This document shows, one piece after another, positions 48,119-60,027 of a stretch of DNA of 64,000 nt (position 1 is the stretch's first letter; every line of letters starts with the position of its first letter). The position numbers and the translations under genes were made by a program. The DNA is from Paratinospora sagittata (taxonomy: Eukaryota > Streptophyta > Magnoliopsida > Ranunculales > Menispermaceae), in contig CM069602.1 of assembly GCA_035771175.1 (NCBI GenBank), positions 9,427,501 to 9,491,500 of the forward strand, read 5' to 3'. The notes below the pieces were generated by a model. That model worked only from the letters and a program-made list of their open reading frames with translations. It was not told the DNA's origin and did no database searches.

Positions 48119-49638
48119 TAGAATCAAAGTTCAATTTCTCAGTTTCTGGTTTCAATAAATGGTATAAGTTATTATGCTGTTTTTCACATTCTACCTTCAC
48201 TTTCATTGAATAAAAAGTGATTCAATTTCTTTACTTTTCATCTTTCTCTTCAGCTTTTGAGTAATAAGCACACAGCAGAGAAGATCAGGCTTTGTTATAA
48301 GTGGAGAAAATGTTCATAGGTAGGAGGATTTCATCCTGTAATCCAGTGAGGTTCTTGGTCATGTACTGTTCTCACTGAACTTGATTTAAATATGTGCTTT
48401 AGCCACAAGTTCTTGTTAACTGCCTGCTAGGCTTGTTAATTATAGCTCATACATGCATTACCTTTGAGAAGCCAATCTTGACCTCTAAATGTTTGTGTTT
48501 TATTTGAGGAAGGAGATACTGATTGACATACTGCTAATAGAACAAAAGGATGGTGGGTTATAGTGGAGAGATGTGATTGGATTACTCTTTGATAAGGATA
48601 ACTACTAAGATTGATTTTTAAAAATAAAAATGAATATAGTCCCAAGAAAATCATGACAAATATGACGAGAATATTAGGAAGGACAAGTCATCTGGTATCT
48701 TTGTGCACTATGGAGTGAAGATTGGGTTATTCAAGTCACAATCTTTATCAAGATTCCCTAGTTGTTGCAAACATGATTATAAATATATACAGATTTGAAA
48801 AATCTCTCACAAGACCTATAATCTTCATCAACATTTATAGGCTTTTATAGTCAAGATTGTGGAATCAAACCAGTAATAATATTTTTTCAGATAACTTCAC
48901 AGAGAAAAAAAAAGGTGTCACACTGTCACTTTAAGGATCATACTGAAGGATCTTTTCTTTATTCGTCAGTGGAATGATGCTCCCTAAACCTACAATTCTT
49001 TTTTACTAAGTAAATATACTATAAGTTAAAAAGATGATCCCCCTTATTTAGATTACAACATAAGGCAAGGCCTATGAGAATATGTTGGGTCTGGCTCTGT
49101 GGCTCCTGTTAAACCCAATCGTATGATCATGAAAACAATCACATATACTTCATGCAAATGGACAAATGCCAAAAAGAAAGAGGAGAATTTAGAAACATGA
49201 GAGAAGAGTGAATGAGATACATGAGATGTGATGTTCTGCTGTAATAAAGCAAACATTTTAAAGATAATATATTGAGGTAAAAGTGTAAATAATATTACAG
49301 ATATAAGATTCAATTAAATTTCCACTGTATGATCATCAAAATCATGCCGTAATGGATCTTCCCTCTCTTTTTCCCCTTGATGATGTTACATTAAAGGCAA
49401 CCTTAAAAAATAAAAATAAAAATAAAAATTCCATAGATGGAACTGCAGACCTGATCTAAAACCCAATATTGACAATAGAAATAATCGCTTAATCTATGTC
49501 AAAGGAGTGATAGGTATTAGCTTGATCCATTAATTTTTCAGTTTGGGGGAAAGAAACAGGCATAGAGATCTTTCAAGAGGCTCATTTGCATAATAAGGCA
49601 ACTGCACATGCATACTACAGACTCACTTTTACTGCTAC
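48119..49638. other. Intergenic region
   Basis: This holds the 3' UTR of PSY gene B with two AATAAA signals and then the 3' flank of the convergent HNH gene. Reading frames here are short and non-descript. I see no other feature. Confidence 0.55.
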
Positions 49639-52600
49639 TCATTGGATTTTACAGCCCCCTGAGTCCTGTCCACGACGAACATTCCCATAGGCAGAGAGTT
49701 CAAGAAGATCCATGTCACGCCCTACAGTTTTCAATACCCAAGCAACTTTTACTCATACAATAGTTTCAATTAACAATGGCAAAGGCAATATCAACTATTC
49801 CCCCCCCCCCCCCAAAAAAAAAAAAAACCCTCAACACACACAAAAACACCCTCTTCTTAAACAACTTATGTCAATAGAAAAGAAATTTCGTTGGACGATC
49901 TATTATTGAAAAAGCATGAAATTGAATACCTGACACCCGACAATAAGAGCTCTTCTGTATGAGGTCAGCTTTAGATATATCGACTCGGTTGCCCTTGGAC
50001 CGATTTACAGTGGCCTGTAACATGAGACTTAAATAGTTTAGGATGCATATCAATTAAAAAAAGTACCTGCCTAGATTATCCAAAGGCGCCAGCAACCACC
50101 ATATGCAAACGACAAACGACAAATAGTAAATCAAATATAAGGAAAATTATTTGTAAAAGTGATGATCTCATGGTACTGCACCTGTGTCAAAAGAAAAGGA
50201 CGGCTGCTTATAATAATGTGCCAAGAAAATGACGAGGATTGTAGGGTGAGAGGTAAATTTAGCAAATGGGCTAAATTGACACCTATTATGATCTTGTGGC
50301 TGCAGGATCACAAGAACGAGGGTCTTCTGGAGAGACAGACACATGACATCCACTCCATATTGAAAATGAAATTACACCGAAAATGGAGTGCAGGATAAAA
50401 TGGCTAAGGAAATTGAGTAATGGCCAAATGAAGCATCTGAACAGCATGATCAGATTACCCAGTTGAACATCCAATTTGGCCTATGAAATTTCAAATGGAA
50501 CTCCAAGAATGGTGCTGTGATGTGTGAACATGTGGGGTAGCTACAAAGAAAACTATTTTTAAATTGCATACCAAACAGGGCCTCAATGTTTTGACATATT
50601 TTGACCAGAATTGCTCTTGCCCAATATTTAATACAACATAATTATTGAGAATAGCTAAGTAGTACATTTAAATAGGTAAAGCATCCATATTCACCCCATG
50701 AAAGTCATTAGGATCTTTGAGATTTCAGAATTCTATATCCATAAGCCAAATTCAATATAACACCATAACAATATTGTTAAAAAGCTCTCATCAATATGTT
50801 CAAATTGATATAACTTACATTTCTACTCAATGGTAGAATTGGTATACAAAAAATTCTCATATCACCCTTAAAAGTTAAAACTAAACTTTTTCTAGTAAAT
50901 ATGGCGGATCAAATATAACCATCTTACCAGCCCACTTGAACTTTTGTCAATTCTTGTTCTTAATACAGAATTAATCTTACTGATTCATGAAATGAACATA
51001 AAACTGAAAAAGACAGGATGATGACATTAATTAAAATAACACATGCAAGAATTACAAGAATTCCTACATCAGCACAAACATACTGTGAGCAGCTACTGTA
51101 TACCTAGAAGGCAAAATAAGATCTGCTCCCATCTGAAGGTAATACTACTATGGATGGTAAATTGTCTAGTCATGTGACTCATGCCAAGACAGGTGCCACA
51201 AAGCACAATCAAAAGATTTGGAACAGCCCCAACTAGAGACATCTGAGGCCAAGAATAACTGATGGAATGAAGACAACCAATATATATATTCCATTTAATT
51301 TCTATGAAGATTGAAGTGTACATAATAATCCTTAACATTAAAGACAGGAAATGAGAATGTCATGGTCATCCAACTCGAGGGATTTTATCCAAAAAAATGT
51401 CTAATGATTTTGACGCCTAATATTGATCAAATTTGGCAATAATTTTAACAAATATATGCCAATGCAGATAGAGTTAATTCATAAACAACAATAGCAAAAC
51501 TTAGTATAGTTTGTTTGCATGAATTACTACAAACCATGGTAACTGGTACTTGAAAAACATTATTATATGCAAAGAAGGGGGGATATTTGTACCTGTAAAA
51601 CCTGGCAGTTCTCCAAGGAGCTCTTTCCCCCCTGAAATTTCAAAATGAAAGAAATAATCACAAGACCAAAACTACAGAAGCAAAAAATTTAGAATGCTCT
51701 AGTTGAAGAACAATACTTTACTGAAAATAAGAAAAAGTGCATAATCACTTAGGGCCCGTATGATAGGTGAGAAAAAGTTTCTTGAAAAAATGTAGTTTTC
51801 TTGAGAAATAATCTCAAACAATTTTTTTTTCTAAAGAATTTTGTACAGTTGTTTGATTGTGGATGAGAAATTTATTTTTTTACACTTATATCAAGCGAAG
51901 AGAATGAAAATTAAGAAGTTTCATTAAATATGACTAAAAACAATTTAATAATACTAAAACTTTTCTCGTGATAAAACTAAATTTCTCACTTCTACAGCTG
52001 AAAATTTTGGGAGTGAAAATAAGGGGGTCAAGAATTTTTTTGGCAATCAAACATACAACTTCATTTTCTTGATAAAGTAACAATTTTCTTACCTATGAAG
52101 AAAATGAAGTTGTATGTTTGATTGCCAAAAAAATTCTTGACCCCCTTATTTTCACTCCCAAAATTTTCAGATGTAGAAGTGAGAAATTTAGTTTTATCAC
52201 GAGAAAAGTTTTAGTATTATTAAATTGTTTTTGCTGATTTTGCCAAACAAAAATGTTAGAATGCTCATGCTCAAGATGAACAGAGAATCCATGTTGAAGC
52301 TTTTATCCAATCACAAATCAAGAAAATGCCTTGACTAAGCATCTAACGTAGAAAGCAGTTTTCACCGGGGCATATTATCAATTCCTTGCAGATTATGCAT
52401 TGCTAAAATTACCAATTCCACATTACAAATCAAAGTTAAACAAATGATCTGCCAGTAAGAAAAAATATTAGACATTTCTCTAAATGCTGGCATAAAGATC
52501 TCACGCAAGCAAAAAAAAACAAAAAAAACAAAAAACCAAAACAAAGATTCAATAAAAGTATTAACAATTAAACAAGAGAACATACTGTCCAAAAAAAAAA

Positions 52601-55600
52601 AGAAATTAGTCAATATACACTCGGGGTTAGGACCCTTAAAAAGAGCTATCCCTCATCTTTATTTCTTCTTCCTTAAAAGGGAAAAAAAAGTTAAGATTCA
52701 TTATAATCCATGATCCAGCTCAACCTTCTCAAAGAAACCCCAACAACTATTCAATTTGCACCATTCCGTTCACAAAACAAAGCAAATTTTCCCGTTTCAA
52801 CCCCAGAAACATCAGATCAAAGCAGTAACAGTTCACAAAAGCCAAAACTTCATGGTTTTCAGTACACCCAACTTAAAACAAAAATAACTCTTATAATATA
52901 GATATTCAATATTTTTGCAAGTAATATTAAATCTTCATAAGGTTTTGAAACTTAAATATATCCAAGGGAAAGTTCTTTAAATATTATAAACAGTATTAAT
53001 AAAAAAAATTCTTAATGAAAGATGACTAAATTCCATCAAAGGAAGATGGAGAAATTATTTGTTAGAAAGAGTTTTTTCATTTAATTGTCTATTTTTGACT
53101 AGTCTACTTTGGACTTTTATTTTCTCTTTCCTAATTGTTTGATCTTCCATCAAATGTGGTTCACCAGCTATTTTTGACCTTCCTCTGTTGTTTGACTTTT
53201 GGTCTCTTTTATTCTGATTGGCTGATTCTCAATACTATCACACTATGGATTGCCAACATATGTACTTTCGTCTATAAATAAGAAACTTTCAAGAGAGGTT
53301 AATCTGTCAAGTAAGTCTCACTTTCTCTTTTCTTCTCTTTTTACTAATTGTATAAAGCATTTTGGCCATACAAAACAAGTCTCCTAGTGTTGTCAAGGAA
53401 ATTTACATTGTTACGGCAAGGTGATGCCTAGTCATTGCCTCAGCATGGCCTAGACAATAAGAATAAAAAATATCATTATATATAAATATACCATATCTTT
53501 GCATTTAATATCAAGTATTCTAGAGTTCTAAATTAGAATAAGTAAACAACTAAAATATATGCCCCAAGGAAAGTGCTTTTGAATTGCATAAACAATATTT
53601 TTGTACCTAAACCTTAAAAAATAATTATACCATCTTTAAATTATTCGCTAGTCAAATTATTACTTAAAGAACAAGAAAACATTGTTTTTTTAGATGAAAA
53701 AGTATTTTTTATTTGATTTATACATTTGTAAAAGAAATAAAGGATAATGGACAGAATGGGGGAAAAAAGGTTGAGATATAGTTTCTACATTTCTTTACAA
53801 TGTATATGAATTTTTTTTTATTTTTTATTTTTTGAGAAAAGACAAAACTTATTTTATTAATATAGTAATAACATATTCGTTTATAGGGCTGAAACCGGGT
53901 CGAGCCTGGTTGGGTTTCATGAAAAACTCAACCCAACCCAACCAAATCGGGTGAAAGAAATTTTCACCTGATTCCAACCCGACCTCCAAATTTCATGTCT
54001 TCCACCTGACCGACCTGTTGGTCGGGCGGATTATTCAAAAAAAAAAAAAACCAAAATAATTGAAATTAGAATAAAAGTTATAAAAAAAACTTAAATCATA
54101 AAAAATTTAAAATTACAAAACAAAAACAAACAAGATCAATAAATAAAAAGCTAAAAAAACCTAATACAATAAAACTAGAATAAAACTCAAAATCAAAAAA
54201 AGATAAAATGAAAATAACTTGAAAAATTATAAAGTTTTTATTTTTCTTCAAGAGTAGCTTTGCAAAGCAAAGGCCCCAAGTGTTACTATACATGAAGACC
54301 CCCACACCCATTTAATACTTGGGTTGAGTGATGAGAGAATGGCTTGGGGGAGGAGGGGCTTCTCCCCCTCCTTTTCTTTAGTCCCACATTGGGGACAAAG
54401 TGAGGAGGGGGAGAGCGATCCCCCTATAAAAAGCTCTCTTCCCCCCCCCCCCCCCCCCGCCCCCTCCTTTTTCAGTTGCATATGTTGCGACTAATGGAGC
54501 TCTTCACTCCTTTGAGAATGAGAGCCCAAGGAATTCTTCAAAGGAAACCCAAAAGAGGATTTTTTTATATTTATATATATATGTCATATATGTGTATGCG
54601 TATATATACACATGTACAAGTAGGTCGGGTCAGGTGGAAGTTGGGTTTGAATGGTCAAACCCAAAATTTCAGGTGACCTTTGTGTCCCACACAGCTGACC
54701 CGAGGGTGGTGAAAAACCCGCCCGAACCCGATAGGTTCAGATCGGGTTTTTCGGTTCGTCGGGTTAAACTTTCACCCCTATTCGTTTACATGGTGTAGCA
54801 CCAAAGGTGCTTGAAAGATTGCCATATTTCTAACTCTTGCTACCTCACCTGCTTCAAATCTCCCTAACTCCTTTAGGCATCACATTACTGAGCTTATATT
54901 CAATTAATAATAACAACATGATCATGAAAGCTTGTATTCCCAGCTATCCCTGATGAAAACAAGAATCCCAATTCAGATACCAGCTAGAAATTGAACAGCC
55001 ACTAGCCCAAGAAGAGGCGATAACCCAAGTGCTAGCAATGTATATGAAGTTTTTTGCCAACAACTTAAAATTTTGAAAATTATAGAGAAGCTCACTACCT
55101 ACCTAGAACTACCTAAAAACAATTTGAGCTAAAATGCTTGGGCAATGCCTTAACACTAAGATCTTCTTCCCACACCCCACTCAGTTCCTCATTTTTCCTT
55201 CTTAAAATCAAGTCTATTCTCAAAACTAGGGTGTGTTTCAATGTTGTCAAGGTGGTACTTAAAGTAGGAACTGGGGCTCTTTGAAAAATCTTTAAAATGT
55301 TTAAGGGTAAATACATGAAGCTTAAGGTTCTTTTTTATAATCATTGTTACTTTCTTCCTAGAGCAGAAATTTGATTTTCTTTAACTTTTTAGAAATTCTC
55401 TACATTTTGGTTCTTATTGTTCTTGTCTTCATATTGCTGCATGTGAGATTATATGTGTTAGCATCAGCATAACTCTTACTTCTAGTACTATACTTACATT
55501 GCTACCACGCAATTTATCTTTTGTTTTATTTCTATTTCTCAGTTTTGAGTTTTGCTTTTCTATTTTCTTTATATTGGTGCAAATATTTTCTTATTAGTCC

Positions 55601-58600
55601 TATCAATCACATCAAACATGAATTTTTTAAATTGTTGCTATACAATTATGCAGTTACAATATGTGACCTTTTTTTTTACATGTTTTTCTGGTTTTTTTTT
55701 TTTTAATTTTGTGGCCATGAAATTGAAGAATGAAAAATATAGGAATTGAAACAGTAAAGATAATGATGCATGTTGGGATTGTTAAAACCTTGGACATGTG
55801 AGGCATATAGACTCAAAAGGATTTGATATCCTTTGGGAACATTTGACTGTAACTGGAGTTCATTCTCGGCTATTGATGGACGACTTAAAATGTTGAAAAA
55901 ACCATGGTGATAATGAAAGGTATGAAACTAACAAATAACCTCTACCTCTATAAGCTTTTTGGGAACACAATTCTAGGCGGTGATACAATCTTTTTTTTTT
56001 TTTTTGAGCAATGATAAAACTCAACTTTAACACTTGAGACGTAGTCACAATTAGTGACGGAGTTATGAAAGAATTACATCAAAGACAATTGTTGAAGGAT
56101 ATTGGGGGCCTGGGGCATACAAACTAGATTTTTGCAGATTTTGTGCAGTGTTATCAAAGTGTGTCTTAGTGCGCCTCAAGCGTGTCTTGAGGCAGGGCAC
56201 ACATGTTGCGCCTCAATACTTGACAAGTCGACATGCAACGCACACTAACTCAGGCGTGCGCCTCAAGTGCACCTTCGTGCGCCTTTGAATAAATATATTT
56301 AATACATAATATAGAACATAAAACATTAAAGGCAACTTGTGTTCCACTTAAATAACAACAATATCTTATTGTGTTATATAGGTGTCACAATTGCTACTTG
56401 ATCTTCTTTGATTTTGGGATTCTTACTTCGATTCAATGTTAAATATCATAAGAAAAAAAATATAATATTAAATAACAATTATGCAACAAAAACATTAGTG
56501 TTGCTATGAATGTCATGATATCTAATGAGAAAAATGAAAACTTTTATGAATTTTATATATATGAAATTTTTAAGAATTTTGCGTCTCACTTTATTCAAGC
56601 GTGCACCTTGAGCCTCAAGAAATAGAGGCCCTCATCACCTTAAGTGCGTCTTGCGCCGTTAACTACCTTGGTTTTTTTGTTATGGGAAAATAATACAAGG
56701 TATCTTTTAAAGTTGTAAGTAAAGAAATCATGAGTAAAGGGCTATTTGACTACATTTACTCTGATGTGTTGGGACCATCACTTACTAAATAAAGGAGTGG
56801 AACTAGCTACTTCATTATTTTCATAAATGATTTTTCAAGAAAAGTTTTGGCTTATTTCATGAAAGATCAAATATTTGAGAATTGACAACGGGTATGAATA
56901 TAAAGACAACAAATTCCTGGAGTTTTGCAAGGATAAAGGCAACATAAGACACTTCACCATGAAGCAAAATTCTCAACAAAATGAGGTGGACTAGAATCTT
57001 GTGAAAAGAGAAAGATGCTTAAGATTACAAGTGGGGTGCCTAAATCCTTTGGGTGGAATCAGTTAATCATATTTGATATTTATTAATCGGTCACAACTAA
57101 CCATCTAAGTTGCTTGAATACATATGTATCGAAGAGGTATGGTTTGAATTATAAAAAAAAAAAGAGTGAACAACTCTACATTAAAGGTATTTAAATTTAA
57201 TGATTACGCTCTTGTTACCAATGATGAGAGAAAAAAGTTGCAATGAAAATCACTGGAGCATATTTTACTTCGATTTGAAAAGGGAGTATGGAGGGGTTTA
57301 GGCTTTCAGATCCAATGAACAAGAAGAAAATTCTCAATAGGAATGTAATTTTTATGGAAAACTGCATGCCAATTGGAGAAGTCGAAAAAGATTATGGTGA
57401 GAATTCAATTGTTGGGGAAAATATAGTTGTTCTTGAAATTCTACTAACAAAAGAGACTACAAGTAACTCAAGTTCAACTTGAAGAATCTATTGAACAATA
57501 TAAATTCATCAAAAGCCAACAAGTACAGTACAAGAAGGCCAAGAAGGATCATTAAACCATCTCAAAGGTTTAGATGAATCATATAAAAGTTAAGGTTGGA
57601 TAGGTGCAATGATAAAAGGGATGGAATCTTTTCATAATTTTTTTTTTCGTAGTTGGTTCCTATGCCTAAAGATAGAAGATTCATTGGTTGCTAATGAATT
57701 TCTAGAAAGAAAAATGGAATACCTTTATCACTTAGCTTCACCACAAGGGATCTCAATCTTCATTTCTCTTCCTACTTCGTCTAGTGGCTATTTCCCTCTC
57801 CTTTTTTCCTTTTTCTATTCTTAGCTTCAATTTCATTTTAAGAACAAGATAAAAAAGAGCTTTTACAATAGCTCAACAAAATGGGCCGACTTGAGTAAAA
57901 ACCCACATTGATCCCAAAGGTAACTAAATGGTGACTATATTGCTACTAGTTGAGATTCAAGCCCACAAACAGTTTATGTCTAAAGCAATAGATCATTTAA
58001 GATGGTGAATCTAATAATAAGTTTGCTGCAAAAGGTTGCAACAAAAATATTTCTCCAAATAAAATTGTTGGAAACCTCTTTTCGAATAGTAATAGGGCGC
58101 AATGCATAACTAAAAGCCTGTCACACTACAACAGCCAGTTTTCCATATTTTACAAGAAGCAACTCTATTCAATTTCTTAGTAGCTCAATTTGTGACGCAT
58201 ACAGTCAATGATTTTCACTTAGTTGACCATCACAAATCCAAACACAAACTTTCAATTTAATTACCTCATTTTAAAATGGAGCATCAAATGCAAAAGATTT
58301 CTCTGCAATCCATAGGTTCCATTTACATTAGAACAATTGATGAAATCCAAGTCCATGTATTAATTTGTACGCCATCAAGTCAAAACATCTTAATGGTCAA
58401 ATTATGTCATTCAATGTATCAACCATTTGTCCCTTACATAAAGGATTTTCTTTGGGAAGCAAAGGAACTTGTTATTTAATTTATGACTAATGATATGTTT
58501 GGTAGCTAAGAAATAAGGATTTTCTAGAGAAAATTGGTGATTTTCTTGAGTCCCTTGAAATGATGGTTTCGTGTAAATAATTAGGAACCATACTATGCGG

Positions 58601-60027
58601 TCGTATTTTACTTTGTATTTTGAATCTCTTTGACTAGCTCCATAGGTGACATTAGGAAGCTACTGAAACAAGTTGTTCCAAGCATTAGGTATACTAAGTC
58701 TATCAACTCTATTAGGTTGATGTCATCCCGTAATAAGCGACCATTATGGGATGAACCCTCCCAATAGGCAAGTACATATGTCAATTTTATATTGAATGTA
58801 CATACTACTAGAACATTATGTCATAGGTCACATTTTCTATTGTGATACTACGTTGTTCAATGGAGCTGCATTGAAGGAGTTTGAAAAAAAACAAAAAAAA
58901 GAAGAAGAAGAAGAAGTTATATAACCCCACACAATACCCATTGAAAGAGATAAAACCCCATTCAAAGATATTGGTTGGTCTTTTTTGTTTATTCACGTAT
59001 GAATATAGAGTATAGAGTTCAAGTTTAGTTGAGGGATTAGCTATCAGTGGGTTTCAAATTTAGATGAGAGATTTTCTTCGTGAGAAAACAAGTTTTTACA
59101 CCCACACCTGAAAAAATTATGGTGAGAAAAAAGAGGAGCTGAAGCATTTCTGCCAACCAAATATCAAAAAATATGATTTTCTCAAGATAACCACCAATTT
59201 TCTAGAGAAAATCCACATTTTCTCACCTACCAAAGTCTAAAACACACCCTATGTGTAGTCATCCATCCTACTTATTCATTGTACATTTTAGTGGTAACAT
59301 AAGCAAACTTGTACATCCAATTCACCTTGGGCCACAAAGCTTAAAAGACAATCATATAAGAGAACACATTCGGTCTTCAATTGTTCTATTCTCCATGAGA
59401 ATAAAATTTGTTCCATCAAATCATGTTAAACTTTTTATTGGTTAAACTATATGATTCAGTTTAGGGTAAATCAAAACTATGACAAGAATTTACTAAATCA
59501 GACTTGTGCAGAACGATACGATTCAGTTCAACCAAAATCAGAGCAAAACAAACCATTACAAAATCGATCCAAAAAAAAAAAAGAACATTTAAGAACTCAA
59601 GAACCAAAACGCAAAATACCTTGGAGTACGGCACAATGTGATCGTAATCATGACACAAACAACCGGCGCAGCCGACGAGTTTCCGGAACACGATGTTTCC
59701 GAGCGCATCGCGCCTCCACCGATCCGGGTCTCGCCCGCTGATCTTCTCCGTCTTATCCCAGCACTGCTGCTTCACACTGTATGGAAAACTTCTAGGGTTT
59801 ACAATGTTGTTGTTGTTGTAATCGGGTGAGGTACGCGGGTCTTCGAACCCAGCGAAGTCATCTTGCGTCACGAACTCTCGGTCGAGAGTGAAGGTGGCGG
59901 CTCGAGGCTGGCGCGACCCAGATGGCCTGGTCTCGAACCCTGGCGAGTCCAGTGACCGTTGTCGAATAGGAGAGGAGGAAGAAGAAGATGAGTTTCTTTG
60001 CCTCCTTCCCTCCTTTTTCGGCCTCAT
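49639..60027 (-). CDS. HNH endonuclease-domain protein, 4 exons, 8-kb first intron
   Basis: Plant HNH-nuclease-like protein of unknown role. Exons on the minus strand: 60027-59620, 51631-51593, 50014-49930, 49721-49639; 615 nt, 204 aa. Residues 1-45 are basic and Ser-rich. The HNH core follows: WDKTEKISGRDPDRWRRDAL (90-109), GNIVFRKLVGCAGCLCHDYD (110-129), HIVPYSK (130-136), GGKSSLENCQVLQ (137-149), ATVNRSKGN (150-158). CxxC Cys120/Cys123, Asp129-His130, Asn144 and Asn153 fit the ββα-metal fold, with H130 the likely general base. The C-terminus RDMDLLELSAYGNVRRGQD is conserved in plant relatives as I know them. Exons 2 (39 nt) and 3 fall exactly in the nuclease core. Intron 1 (51632-59619) contains at least five transposon pieces. 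Confidence 0.9.
51748..52250. mobile_element. MITE-like element containing a 135-bp hairpin
   Basis: The left edge AGGGCCCGTATGATAGGTGA is a typical MITE-like terminus. Inside it, 51936-52070 and 52098-52232 are inverted repeats of 135 bp each, with one mismatch noticed, separated by 27 bp. The arms include AAGGGGGTCAAGAATTTTTT. The right MITE terminus is missing. It lies in intron 1 of the HNH gene, so the pre-mRNA can form this stem. Confidence 0.75.
53884..54780. mobile_element. hAT-like non-autonomous element with 8-bp TSD
   Basis: The 897-bp element has termini TAGGGCTGAAAC (left) and, reverse complemented, TAGGGGTGAAAG (right). A perfect 8-bp duplication TTCGTTTA lies at 53876-53883 and 54781-54788. 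TIR shape and 8-bp TSD are hAT hallmarks. Subterminal regions carry CCCGACC/GGTCGGG motifs in inverted orientation. The interior contains a C run (54441-54458) and an element spaced like an snRNA promoter (54381-54432). It lies in intron 1 of the HNH gene. Confidence 0.85.
54381..54432 (+). promoter_or_regulatory. USE-like plus TATA element within hAT-like element
   Basis: GTCCCACATTG at 54381-54391 differs at one position from the plant snRNA upstream sequence element RTCCCACATCG. TATAAAAAG starts at 54425, leaving 33 bp between, the spacing typical of Pol II-transcribed plant snRNA genes. No snRNA sequence follows. Similar motif pairs also occur in some plant LTR elements, so this may be a repeat-borne promoter. 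Confidence 0.45.
56147..56671 (-). repeat. Dispersed repeat R1, copy 2
   Basis: The reverse complement begins CCAAGGTAGTTAACGGCGCA and ends TTTGATAACACT, matching 15255-15936 at both ends and in the core (AACACAAGTTGCCTTTAATG). The copy is 525 bp, shorter in the AT-rich middle. It lies in intron 1 of the HNH gene, on the strand of that gene. Confidence 0.75.
56690..57490 (+). pseudogene. Ty1/copia integrase fragment
   Basis: Broken plus-strand frames read LFDYIYSDVLGPSLTK, SGTSYFIIFINDFSRKVLAY, TDNGYEYKDNKFLEFCKDKG and GFRLSDPMNKKKILNRNVIF. These are the DxW(D)-type, DDxSR, TDNGxE and GYRLWDPxxKKxxxSRDVxF blocks of the copia integrase and the segment that follows it. Stops interrupt it and several blocks are missing. 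It lies in intron 1 of the HNH gene, antisense. No LTRs were recognised. Confidence 0.8.
58490..59250. mobile_element. Non-autonomous DNA element with long imperfect TIRs
   Basis: The left end has TTTGGTAGCTAAGAAATAAG then GGATTTTCTAGAGAAAATTG. The reverse complement of the right end (59160-59250) has TTTGGTAGGTGAGAAAATGT then GGATTTTCTCTAGAAAATTG, and both continue to TTCTTGAG or TATCTTGAG. The element is about 750 bp and non-coding, with a GAA run at 58900-58915. It resembles the terminus at 51748 and lies in intron 1 of the HNH gene. Confidence 0.6.

Noticed and set aside
54381..54600. Functional snRNA gene
   Set aside because: Promoter-like motifs are present, but the downstream sequence matches no U1, U2, U4, U5 or U6 start and has no clear Sm site.
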